DNA from: Paracoccaceae bacterium
Lineage (GTDB): Bacteria; Pseudomonadota; Alphaproteobacteria; Rhodobacterales; Rhodobacteraceae
Assembly: GCA_019454225.1 (NCBI GenBank)
Contig: CP075370.1
Span: forward strand, 1,788,001-1,852,000
Reading direction: 5' to 3'
Length of the DNA stretch: 64,000 nucleotides
Shown here piece after piece: positions 43,813 through 54,540 of the stretch. Under the pieces are notes generated by a model. It did no database searches and had not been told where the DNA came from. It saw only the letters and a list, made by a program, of their open reading frames with translations. Numbering within the stretch: position 1 is the first letter of the stretch; each line of letters begins with the position of its first letter. A program made the position numbers and the translations under genes.

Positions 43813-45087
43813 TCAGGCGCGGGCCGCCGCGACGGAAGCCTCGAGGATGTCCATGGCTTCGGCGAAATGGGCGTCGGGAATGGTGATCGGGGCAAGGAAC
43901 CGCACGACATTGCCGTAGACGCCGCATGTCAGCAGGATCAGACCGCGCTTCTGCGCCTCGAGCCGTACGCGGTTGGTGAAGCCCGCATCGGGTTCGCCGT
44001 TGCCGGGGTTGGCGAATTCCACCGCCACCATGAAGCCGGGACCGCGGATGTCGATGATCTCGGGCGTGGTGGAGCGGATCGCCTCGAGCCGCTGTTTCAG
44101 GCGGCTGCCCAGTTCGTTGGCGCGCGCGCAGAGGTCTTCGTCCTCGATCACGTCCAGCACGGCATTGGCGGCGGCGATGCCCAGCGGATTGCCGGCATAG
44201 GTTCCGCCGAGGCCCCCGGGGTTGGCGGCGTCCATCAGGTCGGCCCGCCCCGTCACGGCCGCCAGAGGCAACCCGCCCGCCAGGCCCTTGGCCATGGTGG
44301 TCAGGTCGGCGGCCACGCCATGCGCCTGCATCGCGAAGAGATGGCCGGTGCGGGCAAAGCCGGTCTGCACCTCGTCGGCGATCATGACGATGCCGTGCTG
44401 GTCGCAGAGCTGGCGGATGGCACGCACCAGGTCGGTGGGCGCGGGGTAGAACCCGCCCTCGCCCTGCACCGGTTCGAAGATGATCGCGGCGACGCGGGCG
44501 GGGTCGAGATCGGCCTTGAACAGCTTTTCCATGCCCTTCATCGCATCGGCGGTCGAGATGCCGTGCGGCCCCATCGGGAAGGGCACGTGATAGACATCGG
44601 GCATCATCGCGCCGAAGCCCTTCTTGTAGGGTTCGACCTTGCCGGTCAGCGACATGCCCATGAAGGTGCGGCCGTGGAAGCCGCCGCCAAAGGCGATCAC
44701 CGCATTCCGGCCGGTGGCGATGCGGGCGATCTTGACCGCGTTCTCGCAGGCCTCGGCGCCGGTGGTGACGAAGATCGTCTTTTTCGGGAAGTCGCCCGGA
44801 ACCTTGTCGTTCAGCCGCTCGGCCAGGCGGATGTAGGGCTCGTAGGGCATGACCTGATGGCAGGTGTGGGTGAAGCGGCCCAGCTGTTCGGTCACGGCTG
44901 CCATGACGCGCGGATGGCAGTGGCCGGTATTGACGACGGCGATGCCGGCGGCAAAGTCGATGTAGCGGTTGCCCTCGATATCCCAGACCTCGGCATTCAG
45001 CGCGCGGTCGGCATAGATCTGCGTCATCATCCCCACGCCGCGCGAGATCGCCTGATCGCGCCGCCTGGCCACTTCTGCGTTCAGCAT
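43813..45087 (-). CDS. gabT: 4-aminobutyrate--2-oxoglutarate transaminase
   Basis: A 424-residue class III aminotransferase that uses GABA and 2-oxoglutarate. Typical motifs are FVTTGAEACENAVKIAR, GGFHGRTFMGMSLTGK, IFEPVQGEGGFYPAP, IADEVQTGFARTG and the PLP-binding lysine in TMAKGLAGGLPL. ATG 45087 has GGAGGGG upstream. No gabD (succinate semialdehyde dehydrogenase) lies in the window. A 10-bp palindrome about 97 bp upstream may be an operator. Related transaminases (e.g. ornithine) cannot be fully excluded. Confidence 0.88.
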   Translation of the reverse strand: MLNAEVARRRDQAISRGVGMMTQIYADRALNAEVWDIEGNRYIDFAAGIAVVNTGHCHPRVMAAVTEQLGRFTHTCHQVMPYEPYIRLAERLNDKVPGDFPKKTIFVTTGAEACENAVKIARIATGRNAVIAFGGGFHGRTFMGMSLTGKVEPYKKGFGAMMPDVYHVPFPMGPHGISTADAMKGMEKLFKADLDPARVAAIIFEPVQGEGGFYPAPTDLVRAIRQLCDQHGIVMIADEVQTGFARTGHLFAMQAHGVAADLTTMAKGLAGGLPLAAVTGRADLMDAANPGGLGGTYAGNPLGIAAANAVLDVIEDEDLCARANELGSRLKQRLEAIRSTTPEIIDIRGPGFMVAVEFANPGNGEPDAGFTNRVRLEAQKRGLILLTCGVYGNVVRFLAPITIPDAHFAEAMDILEASVAAARA

Positions 45088-45183
45088 CTTCCCCTCCGGT
45101 GCCGGTTTCGCCGCATCTTCGCAGGGAAGCGCCGGGGGGCGCAACGGGGGTGATGGGGCTGCGCCGGCCACAGCGGAAGAAGT

Positions 45184-45193
45184 TTTGATCAAA
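45184..45193. promoter_or_regulatory. perfect 10-bp palindrome upstream of gabT
   Basis: TTTGATCAAA is exactly self-complementary and sits in the 214-bp region upstream of gabT, in an AT-rich patch (GTTTTGATCAAATC) of otherwise GC-rich DNA. It could be a regulator site, but a 10-bp palindrome can arise by chance. Confidence 0.35.
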
Positions 45194-45301
45194 TCGCCAT
45201 GGTGCGGTGAATTCTTGCGCGGAACGGGCGGTGGGCGGGGCACACTTGCCCGGGCATTCCGGGCCGGGGCGAAAAACGGCAGAATCTTCGCGGCGGCAGG
45301 C

Positions 45302-45718
45302 CTATTCGGCGGTGTCCGTGTCGCGGGTCAGCCGTTCGGCCTTTTTCCGCACCAGCACGCTGCGCAGGTCATGCATGGCCAGCAGCAGCGTGTCGGTCAC
45401 CTGTTCCAGCTGGGCGTCGGTCGCCCGCGACTGCACCCATTGCGCGGTCAGGTTCAGATGGTCGACGGCGCGCAGGATGTCGTCGACCTCGCGCATCGCC
45501 AGCAGCCTCTGGCGATCCTTCAGCCAGCGGTCGATGGCGGCGCGATCCTCGGGCGTCAGCTTGCGGTCGCCGTGGGGTTTCACGTCGCCGTTCTTCACGT
45601 TGACCGTGGCGATCTGGTCCATCTCGATCCGGCGGTTCCGGTTCTCGGTGTCCACGCGATAGACAGCCGCGCCGTTCTCGCGCACCCGGAAGTAATGGTC
45701 GGGAAGATCGCCGGCCAT
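45302..45718 (-). CDS. conserved hypothetical protein
   Basis: A 138-residue, hydrophilic protein rich in charged residues (MAGDLPDHYFRVRENGAAVYRVDTENRNRRIEMDQI). The C-terminal half is predicted helical with many Leu/Arg heptad-like repeats. No motif is recognised. No signal or membrane segment. It lies 7 bp downstream of the VOC gene on the same strand and probably shares its transcript. Confidence 0.65.
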   Translation of the reverse strand: MAGDLPDHYFRVRENGAAVYRVDTENRNRRIEMDQIATVNVKNGDVKPHGDRKLTPEDRAAIDRWLKDRQRLLAMREVDDILRAVDHLNLTAQWVQSRATDAQLEQVTDTLLLAMHDLRSVLVRKKAERLTRDTDTAE

Positions 45719-45725
45719 CGCTGCC

Positions 45726-47777
<2,052 letters not shown>

Positions 47778-47781
<4 letters not shown>

Positions 47782-48056
47782 CCACGGTCGCCGAGACGCC
47801 CGAGGCGCGGCTGAAACGCCTGGCGATGCGCGCCTGGCGGCGGGGCACCAAGGAGATGGATCTGATCCTGGGTTCCTTTGCCGATGCCCGGCTGGCGGCG
47901 ATGGATGACGGGACGCTGGACCGGTTCGACCGGCTGCTGCTGGAAAACGATCAGGACCTGCTGCCCTGGGTCCTGGGGTCGCAGGCGGCACCCGCCGCCC
48001 ATGCGCCGCTGATCGCCGAGATCGCGGCCTTCGTCCGACGCGACCGACCCGCCTGA
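47778..48056 (+). CDS. sdhE: FAD assembly factor SdhE
   Basis: A 92-residue factor that aids covalent flavin attachment to SdhA of succinate dehydrogenase. The key motif RGTKE (22-26, the RGxxE element) is followed by MDLILGSFAD and DRFDRLLLENDQDLLPW. It overlaps the XRE regulator by 4 bp. The sdh genes themselves are not in the window. Confidence 0.9.
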
Positions 48057-48143
48057 TAATTCGCGGCGAAATCGCCGCGAGTTTACGGAATGTTTGCGCT
48101 TCGTGCTGATTCTGCCCCGCGGTTGCAACGGGCGGAGAGGATC

Positions 48144-48635
48144 ATGCAGCACGAGGTTCTGGACGGTTCGCACCGGGCGATGATGACAGGATACCTTGAG
48201 GCCTTGTCGCTGGTCGAACGGCTGCACCGGCTGTTGCTGGACGTGATCAAGGACGAGTTCGAGCGGTTGGGCGTGCTGGAGATCAACGCGGTTCAGGCGC
48301 TCTTGCTGTTCAACATCGGCGACAACGAGGTGACGGCGGGGGAGTTGAAGACGCGCGGCTACTACCAGGGGTCGAACGTCAGCTACAACCTGAAGAAGCT
48401 GGTCGATCTGGGCTACATGCACCACCAGCGGTCCGAGGTGGACCGCCGGTCGGTGCGGGTGCGGCTGACCGAAAAGGGGCGGCGGGTGCGGGCCCTGCTG
48501 TCGGACCTGTTCTCGCGCCATGCCGCGACTCTGGATCGGCGGGGCGTGATCGGGCTGTCGGCGATGGACGAGATCACCACCAGCCTGAAACGGATGGAAC
48601 GGTTCTGGACCGAGCAGATTCGGTACATCTACTGA
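48144..48635 (+). CDS. MarR family regulator, LdtR-like
   Basis: A 163-residue winged-helix regulator. It resembles LdtR, which in Rhizobiales controls an L,D-transpeptidase for cell-wall remodelling: LLLFNIGDNEVTAGELKTRGYYQGSNVSYNLKKLVDLGYMHHQRSEVDRRSVRVRLTEKGRRV. Start 48144 follows GGAGAGGATC; an earlier ATG lacks it. Control of cell-envelope genes is likely but inferred. Confidence 0.85.
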   Translation: MQHEVLDGSHRAMMTGYLEALSLVERLHRLLLDVIKDEFERLGVLEINAVQALLLFNIGDNEVTAGELKTRGYYQGSNVSYNLKKLVDLGYMHHQRSEVDRRSVRVRLTEKGRRVRALLSDLFSRHAATLDRRGVIGLSAMDEITTSLKRMERFWTEQIRYIY

Positions 48636-48640
48636 CGCGA

Positions 48641-48667
48641 TTGACACATCAGTACGCGCAATAAATA
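48641..48667 (+). promoter_or_regulatory. candidate promoter for the AT-rich lipoprotein gene
   Basis: TTGACA (48641-48646) is a consensus -35 box. The nearest -10 candidate is TAAATA (48662-48667) at 15-bp spacing, which is short. The AT-rich gap between ldtR and the lipoprotein gene supports a foreign promoter carried with the gene. Confidence 0.4.
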
Positions 48668-48695
48668 GTCGGCGCTACTGTGACAGGGGTGATCA

Positions 48696-49175
48696 ATGAA
48701 ACAATTTATTCCTTTCGCAATCTTTCTACTCTCCTCATGTGCATCAACCTCAGTCACGCCGGTTGCTAGAAATCAGATAATTATCAATACCTCAGCTGCC
48801 CCCGTCTGCGGTTCTTCCGGGGCACAGGGCGTTGCGGCGAGGATGGCCGCTGTTGAGACGATTCGAAGGGGATTTGAACGATTCGTCATTGTCGGTGCGC
48901 AGTCGGCGAACAATGTGGGGGTTATTCAGCGCTCGCCAACCTATGCGACCACCACAGGAACGCTACAGAACTACGGCAACACAACCTACGGCAATGCTAC
49001 GACAACATTCGGTGGAGGTGGGCCAATGATTTACGGCAGTCACGACGCAGCGTTGGGCGTTGTAATGTTGAATCGTGCTGATCCTGGCTATTCCAACGGC
49101 GTGGATGCCAAGGGTGTGCTTGGGCCGAAATGGCAAGAGATGGTCGAGAAAGGCATTACCACCTGCGGAAAGTGA
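48696..49175 (+). CDS. AT-rich hypothetical lipoprotein, probably acquired
   Basis: A 159-residue lipoprotein. The signal peptide ends in FLLSSC, so Cys15 is the likely lipidated residue. The mature part has TSAAPVCG, AVETIRRGFERFVIVGAQ and a Tyr/Asn/Gly/Thr-rich region (NYGNTTYGNATTTFGG). Function unknown; similar sequences seem widespread in proteobacteria, from memory only. Counted lines are 45-53% G+C against about 70% around it. It ends 4 bp before the convergent kpsC stop. RBS AGGGGTG precedes ATG 48696. Confidence 0.72.
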   Translation: MKQFIPFAIFLLSSCASTSVTPVARNQIIINTSAAPVCGSSGAQGVAARMAAVETIRRGFERFVIVGAQSANNVGVIQRSPTYATTTGTLQNYGNTTYGNATTTFGGGGPMIYGSHDAALGVVMLNRADPGYSNGVDAKGVLGPKWQEMVEKGITTCGK

Positions 49176-49179
49176 CTTC

Positions 49180-51243
49180 TTACCGCCACCAGTGCGCCTG
49201 TCCGGCCAGCGCGCCCTGTGCCTTGGCGAGCAGCCGGTTCCACAGGGCGGCCTTCGGGACCGCGCCGCTGGCCAGCCGGTCGGCGGCGACCTCCGGCGGG
49301 CAGGGCCGCAGGGTGATCGGGTCGACGTAGCGCGGATAGGCGATCAGCGCGGCATGGACCAGCGCAGCCAGGCCGGGGCGGGGCAGGGGGTGCCCGTCGG
49401 GCGCGCGGCGGCGGCGGTCCGGCACCGGCCCCAGGTCGGCGGTAAGGCCCCATCCGGCATAGAACGGCGCGCCCAGGCAGGTCACCGGCTTGCCGCGCAG
49501 CAGCGCCTCGAACCCCATCAGCGAGGTCATCGTCCAGACCTCGTCGCAGGCCGCCAGCAGCGCGGCCGGATCTGCCCCACGGGTCACGACATCCGCCAGG
49601 CCCTGCAGCGCCGTGTCATCAATGGCTCCGGGCCGCAGGCCGGCCTCGACGTCCGGATGCGGCTTGTAGACGATGACGGCGCGGGGATGGGCGGCGCGGG
49701 CCGCCCGCAGCAGCGCCAGATTGGTGCGCACCGTCCCTGCCCCGAGACGGATCGAGGCGTCGTCCTCGACCTGACCGGGAACCAGCAGGCGGTGCCCCTG
49801 CGGCAGCTCGGGCAGGGCGCCCGGCAGGTTGTACTTCGTGACACCCTGCGCCACGAGGGCCGCCGCCAGCCGGTCTGCCCGCCGCGCCCCGCCGGGCGGC
49901 AGCGGCGCCAGGACCAGCCGTTCCAGCCGGCTTTCGCGCGTGGGGTCGTAGTAGATGCCCAGATCGTCGGCCACCAGCGACAGTGGCGGCACCAGGGCGG
50001 CGCCAAGGCCGCGCGAGCGCAGGAACCCGTCCTCGACCCGGCGCACCGGGGCACCTGCCGCGTCGGCAAAGCCCTCGGGTTCCTGCCCTGCCCAGATCAG
50101 GATGGGGCGGTCGCGCGTCCGCGCCTCGGCAATCGCCCGGGCCGGCGTGTCGGCAAAGACCAGCGGGCGTTCGCGCCCGAACACCTGCTGCAGGCGCGGC
50201 CGCTTCCACAGCCGCATGCCGCAGGCAACATGGCCGCGCCGATCCTCGCGGAACGCCCGCACCTCGGCCTCGATCTGGTCGAGCGCCTCTTCGAAGGTGC
50301 AGGGTCGATCGCGGCAGGGGTCGTGCCAGACCGGTGCAAGGATCATTGCGGCCGCGAAGAGCTGCGCCCGCGTCAGGCGGCGCTTGCGGCGGGGAAAGGC
50401 CAGATCGTCCTCGGTCAATCCCCATCCGGCATAGAAGGGGCCGCCCCAGACATGCGGGCGATGCCCGGCGAGGATCGCCTCGAACCCCATCTGCGACGAC
50501 AGGGTATGCACCGCAACCGCCCCTTCCAGCAGGCGCCGGGGCGATACGGGCGCCGACAGCAGCGTCACGCCGGGCCGCAGATCGGCCGGGCCGAAATGGC
50601 CGGGGCGCAGGCCCATGGCGGTTTCGGGATGGGTCTTGATCACCACCGGGGCACCGTGATGCCCGGTCATCGCGGCGCCGAGCATTCGCGCCCAGACATC
50701 GGGCGTGGTCCCCGCGTGGCGGACCGAGGCATCGCCCCGCGTCTGGTCGATCACCAGAACGTAGCCGGGCGGCGGCAGCGCGGCGTCTGGATCGTGCATG
50801 TTGTATTTCGACAGGTCATGCAGGGCCAGGCGGCCCATGCCGTCCCTCGCGCGGGTCAGAAGATCGGAATTGTCCAGCGGGTCGGTTGCAAGGATGGTCT
50901 CGATCCGCGACGGTGCCGCGGCGTCGAAATGCACCCCGAGCGGATCGATGATCAGGCCGAGCGGCGCATCGCCCGCGCGACCGGGGCGCAGTGAGCGCAG
51001 GAAGGCATCCTCGATCCGCACCAGCGGCGCGCCACTGCGGGCCGCGGCCCATTCCCCGCGCCAGGCATGGGGAGACCGGCCCCAGACCGCCACGCCCTCG
51101 CCCTCGCCGGGCCAGCCCGCACGCAGGTCGTGGCCCGCCGCGGCCATGATCCGGCGCAGCGGGCGATTGGTCAGGAAGCCCGCGCTGAACACCCGCAGCC
51201 GCCGGGGAATGGCGGCAGCGGGGTCGGGGGCGCCCGCGCTCAT
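49180..51243 (-). CDS. kpsC: KpsC-type capsule Kdo-linker glycosyltransferase
   Basis: A 687-residue protein with two homologous halves, each a Kdo transferase domain. Each half ends with a matching motif: QMGFEAILAGHRPHVWG then PFYAGWGLTED in the first, and LMGFEALLRGKPVTCLG then PFYAGWGLTAD in the second. KpsC and KpsS build the poly-Kdo linker that joins group 2/3 capsule to lipid. ATG 51243 lies 7 bp after the OPX gene stop, so kpsS, OPX and kpsC form one transcript. Confidence 0.9.
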   Translation of the reverse strand: MSAGAPDPAAAIPRRLRVFSAGFLTNRPLRRIMAAAGHDLRAGWPGEGEGVAVWGRSPHAWRGEWAAARSGAPLVRIEDAFLRSLRPGRAGDAPLGLIIDPLGVHFDAAAPSRIETILATDPLDNSDLLTRARDGMGRLALHDLSKYNMHDPDAALPPPGYVLVIDQTRGDASVRHAGTTPDVWARMLGAAMTGHHGAPVVIKTHPETAMGLRPGHFGPADLRPGVTLLSAPVSPRRLLEGAVAVHTLSSQMGFEAILAGHRPHVWGGPFYAGWGLTEDDLAFPRRKRRLTRAQLFAAAMILAPVWHDPCRDRPCTFEEALDQIEAEVRAFREDRRGHVACGMRLWKRPRLQQVFGRERPLVFADTPARAIAEARTRDRPILIWAGQEPEGFADAAGAPVRRVEDGFLRSRGLGAALVPPLSLVADDLGIYYDPTRESRLERLVLAPLPPGGARRADRLAAALVAQGVTKYNLPGALPELPQGHRLLVPGQVEDDASIRLGAGTVRTNLALLRAARAAHPRAVIVYKPHPDVEAGLRPGAIDDTALQGLADVVTRGADPAALLAACDEVWTMTSLMGFEALLRGKPVTCLGAPFYAGWGLTADLGPVPDRRRRAPDGHPLPRPGLAALVHAALIAYPRYVDPITLRPCPPEVAADRLASGAVPKAALWNRLLAKAQGALAGQAHWWR

Positions 51244-51250
51244 CCCGTTG

Positions 51251-52381
51251 TCACGAACCGCTGCCGATGTCCGAGATCGTGCTGGCCGCGCCTGCGGTGC
51301 CGGTGATCGCACTCAGCGTCTTCTGCCACTGCACGAAGGGCGCCTCGGTGACATAGACGGTGTCGCCGTCGCGGATCAGGAAGTCGCGCGCCTCGAACAT
51401 GCCGGTCGGCTGCGTCAGGTCGAGCACGTAGACCATGCGCTGATCGCCCTGAAGGTCATTGCGGCCGAGCACCTGGTTGGCGATTTCCGCAGGCTCGTTG
51501 CGGAACACGAAGACGCCCGTCGGGTCGGCGAGCGAGGTGTTGAGGCCGCCCACGGTGGCGATCGCCTCGATCGCGGAAAGCGCCTGTGTCTCGAACGGGA
51601 TGCGGTTCTGCGCGCCGGTGGCCCCAAGGGCCACGAAGGCGCGCGTGTCGCGTTCGACGATGATCCGGTCCCCCGGGCGCAGCGCGATGTCGAGCGCGGG
51701 GTTGGCGTAGAGGTCCTCCAGCCAGATCTGCCCGGTATGACCGCCGCGTGTCACCCGGACGATGGCCGATGCAGGCTCGATCGCGACGCCGCCCGCCCGC
51801 GCCAGCATGGCGCTGAGCATGCGGGTCGGCCGCTCGATCGGATAGACGCCCTGGCCCCCGACCGCGCCCGAGACCGATACGGTCGAGCCGTCGCCGGCCA
51901 CGCGCTGCACGGTGACCTGCGGGTCCGGCGTCTGCGCGTCGAGCTTGCGGCTGATTGCCTGGCGCAAGGCCTCGGGCGTGTTGCCGGCAGCCTTGATCCG
52001 GCCCGCATAGGGCACGAAGATGAAGCCCGATCCATCGACCTGCACGGTTTCCAGCACCGAGACCCGTTGCCCGGTGTTGCCCAGAAGCGGGTCGTCCTTG
52101 ACGTTCTCGAAGACCGTCAGGGCCAGGGTGTCGCCAGGCGAGATCAGGTCCGAGCCGACAACGCCCGCGTTCCGGAAGTTCGACCCGAAGCCGAGCGCGG
52201 GCAGCACCGAGGTCGCGCGGGTGACGCGCGGGTTGACGGTGACGATGAAGGCGTCGCCTTCCTTCAGCACGGAACCCTTGAAGATCTCGGCCTTGTTGGG
52301 GCCCGATCGCGGCAGGCCGCAGCCTGCAACGCCCAATACGAGCGCGAAGAGGACGGCCCCGCGGGCTGCCCTGATTGCCAT
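51251..52381 (-). CDS. polysaccharide export lipoprotein (OPX, Wza/KpsD-like)
   Basis: A 376-residue outer-membrane lipoprotein for capsule export. The signal peptide ends in VAGC (Cys21 lipidated). Poly-export domain: GSDLISPGDTLALTVFENVKDDPLLG; later SLBB-like segments with VQRVAGDGSTVSVSGAVGGQGVYPI. It forms the periplasm-spanning channel with a KpsE/Wzc-type partner not in the window. It is placed between kpsS and kpsC. Confidence 0.9.
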   Translation of the reverse strand: MAIRAARGAVLFALVLGVAGCGLPRSGPNKAEIFKGSVLKEGDAFIVTVNPRVTRATSVLPALGFGSNFRNAGVVGSDLISPGDTLALTVFENVKDDPLLGNTGQRVSVLETVQVDGSGFIFVPYAGRIKAAGNTPEALRQAISRKLDAQTPDPQVTVQRVAGDGSTVSVSGAVGGQGVYPIERPTRMLSAMLARAGGVAIEPASAIVRVTRGGHTGQIWLEDLYANPALDIALRPGDRIIVERDTRAFVALGATGAQNRIPFETQALSAIEAIATVGGLNTSLADPTGVFVFRNEPAEIANQVLGRNDLQGDQRMVYVLDLTQPTGMFEARDFLIRDGDTVYVTEAPFVQWQKTLSAITGTAGAASTISDIGSGS

Positions 52382-52491
52382 TCCTGTCACTGCTCGACCC
52401 CTTGTTTGGAGCGTTGTTCTTGGCTTTGCCTCAAGTTTTGTCTGCAACCCTACAGAAAGGCGACAAAAAACGCCAGTCCCCGGTTTGGCGG

Positions 52492-53781
52492 TCAGGTCAC
52501 GAGGCGCAACTGTTGCCGAGGTGCCGCGATCCCGGCGGTCAGCGCGTCATAGGGATCCTGCGGCATCAGCAGCATGTCCACAACCTGTCGTAGCAGTTCG
52601 CGCCGCCCCCGCGAGGAGTAGAAGCCGCCGGCAACCTGGCTGGTTTCCAGCAGGTAATGGCGGAAGGTGCGATAGGCGCGCGCGTCGGGCCGGTCGGGAT
52701 TGGCGAAGAATTCGGCCAGCGGCTGCGCCGAGACGAACTCGGGCTTGCCGTAGATCGCGCGCCCGAAAATCTTCAGCGGCAGGCCGCGCCACAGCACCTG
52801 CTGCCCGGCCGTGGAGTTCACCGTCACCGCCGAACGCGCCCGGTTCAGCAGCCCTGCAAGCTTGCCCCCCCGCACGAAATGCACGCGGTCGGCCACGCCA
52901 TGACGGCGGGCAAGCGTGCGGATGTCGTGCAGCACCGGTACGCGGCCATCCTCGAGAGGATGGGCCTTGAACACCAGGCGGTGATGCGGCGGGGCGCCAC
53001 GGGCGAACCCCTCGACCACCAGGGCCAGGAATTCGGTCATCGTGGAGAAGGGCGAGTGTTTCTGGAAGCTGGTGTCATGCTCAAGCTGCAGCAGCACGAG
53101 GTGATAGGGAAAGCCGCCCTGGCGAATCCGGAACGTCTCCCACGCGCGTTCCCAGCGATGGAACGGCATCAGCAGGAACCGGCGCAGATACAGCAGGAAT
53201 TCCTGCCGGACGGTCAGCGCGCGATGCGGGCGGAAATTGCGATAGTCCCAGAAGCCGGTCAGCACGAACCAGTGGTAGAGCGCGCCCCAGAACATGTGCT
53301 GGCGCATGTCGCCCCACCGGGCGGGGGCGTCGGGCAGTTCTGCGTCCGAACGTGCAAGCGCCGCCGCCATCTCGGCCACGGAGAGATCCATGAGGCGGGA
53401 ATGTCCGTTCGATCCGCCGCGTTCGTAGGTGACCCAGTAGGGGCGGATGTACCCCTCCTCGAACACATGCACGGTGACACCCGCGTCGCGCGCGGCGGCC
53501 ACGGCAGTGGCATGGATCGGGCGGGTATCGCCGTAAAGCACGACGTCGGTGATGGCGCGATCTGCCAGAAGCGCGCGGAAGGCGCCGGGCCAGTCGGCCA
53601 CCGTGCCGCGATAGGGGATGTAGCTGGCCGTGTCGGGCCAGAAGGCGCGGTCGCCGCGGTTGAACCCGACGCGCCAGACCTCTGCCCCCGCAGACCGCAG
53701 CATGCGGCCGAGGCGGTGGAAAAAGGGCCCGTGAGGCCCTTGGAGCAGCAGGAAGCGGCGGCCCTCGCCGGATGCGCGCAT
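52492..53781 (-). CDS. kpsS: KpsS-type capsule Kdo-linker glycosyltransferase
   Basis: A 429-residue enzyme of the KpsS family (capsule export, first Kdo addition to the lysophosphatidylglycerol anchor). Characteristic segments are LLLQGPHGPFFHRLGRML, WPDTASYIPYRG, VVLYGDTRPIH, HVFEEGYIRPYWVTYERGGSNG and VTVNSTAGQQVLWRGLPLKIFG. ATG 53781 is first in the capsule transcript. Upstream is a 159-bp region shared with the divergent rib operon. Confidence 0.92.
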   Translation of the reverse strand: MRASGEGRRFLLLQGPHGPFFHRLGRMLRSAGAEVWRVGFNRGDRAFWPDTASYIPYRGTVADWPGAFRALLADRAITDVVLYGDTRPIHATAVAAARDAGVTVHVFEEGYIRPYWVTYERGGSNGHSRLMDLSVAEMAAALARSDAELPDAPARWGDMRQHMFWGALYHWFVLTGFWDYRNFRPHRALTVRQEFLLYLRRFLLMPFHRWERAWETFRIRQGGFPYHLVLLQLEHDTSFQKHSPFSTMTEFLALVVEGFARGAPPHHRLVFKAHPLEDGRVPVLHDIRTLARRHGVADRVHFVRGGKLAGLLNRARSAVTVNSTAGQQVLWRGLPLKIFGRAIYGKPEFVSAQPLAEFFANPDRPDARAYRTFRHYLLETSQVAGGFYSSRGRRELLRQVVDMLLMPQDPYDALTAGIAAPRQQLRLVT

Positions 53782-53940
53782 GTCGTTCCTCCGCGCCGTG
53801 CCGGTCATTCTTGCCGCAATCGGATGGAATGAACAGGTGGCGCATCGGGTCGATACAGGGCAATGCAGGCGGAAATTGGGCGGGACTTGCAGCCGCGCGT
53901 TGCGGCGGCTACCTCGGTAGCAGGACCAGGAGGCAGCGAC

Positions 53941-54540
53941 ATGTTCACCGGGATCGTCACCGACATGGGCGAGGTGCTGGAGGTCGAGCGCGGGGGCGAC
54001 CTGCGCGCCCGGATTGCCACGGCCTATGACACGGGAACCATCGACATCGGCGCATCGATCGCCTGCGACGGCGTCTGCCTGACCGTCATCGCGCTTGGCA
54101 CGGCGCCGCGCAACTGGTTCGACGTGCAGATATCGGCGGAAACCGTGTCGAAGACGACCGCGGGCGACTGGCGGCCGGGACGGCGGATCAACCTGGAACG
54201 CGCGCTGAAGGTGGGCGACGAACTGGGTGGGCACATCGTGTCGGGCCATGTCGACGGCCTGGCGCGGGTGGTCGGGCTGCGCCCCGAAGGCGACAGCCTT
54301 CGGGTCACGTTCCGCGCACCTGACCATCTGGCGGGGTTCATCGCCCCCAAGGGATCGGTCTGCCTGAACGGCACCTCGCTGACGGTCAACGAGGTCGAGG
54401 GAGCGGATTTCGGGATCAACTTCATCCCGCACACGCAGACGGTGACGACCTGGGGCAGCGTGGCGGAGGGCGATGCGGTGAACCTGGAGATCGACACCCT
54501 GGCGCGATATGTCGCCCGGTTGCGGGAGTGGGGGATGTGA
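53941..54540 (+). CDS. ribE: riboflavin synthase alpha chain
   Basis: A 199-residue trimeric enzyme made of two repeated lumazine-binding domains. MFTGIVTDMGEV starts the first, GHIVSGHVDGLARV starts the second, and CDGVCLTV and CLNGTSLTVNEV are the paired ligand loops. It dismutates two lumazines into riboflavin. GGAGG precedes ATG 53941. It is first in the operon ribE - hypothetical - ribB - ribH - nusB. No FMN riboswitch was recognised in the 159-bp upstream region. Confidence 0.95.
   Translation: MFTGIVTDMGEVLEVERGGDLRARIATAYDTGTIDIGASIACDGVCLTVIALGTAPRNWFDVQISAETVSKTTAGDWRPGRRINLERALKVGDELGGHIVSGHVDGLARVVGLRPEGDSLRVTFRAPDHLAGFIAPKGSVCLNGTSLTVNEVEGADFGINFIPHTQTVTTWGSVAEGDAVNLEIDTLARYVARLREWGM

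Noticed and set aside
53782-53940. FMN riboswitch upstream of ribE
   Set aside because: The conserved FMN-riboswitch core sequences were looked for and not found in the 159-bp region.
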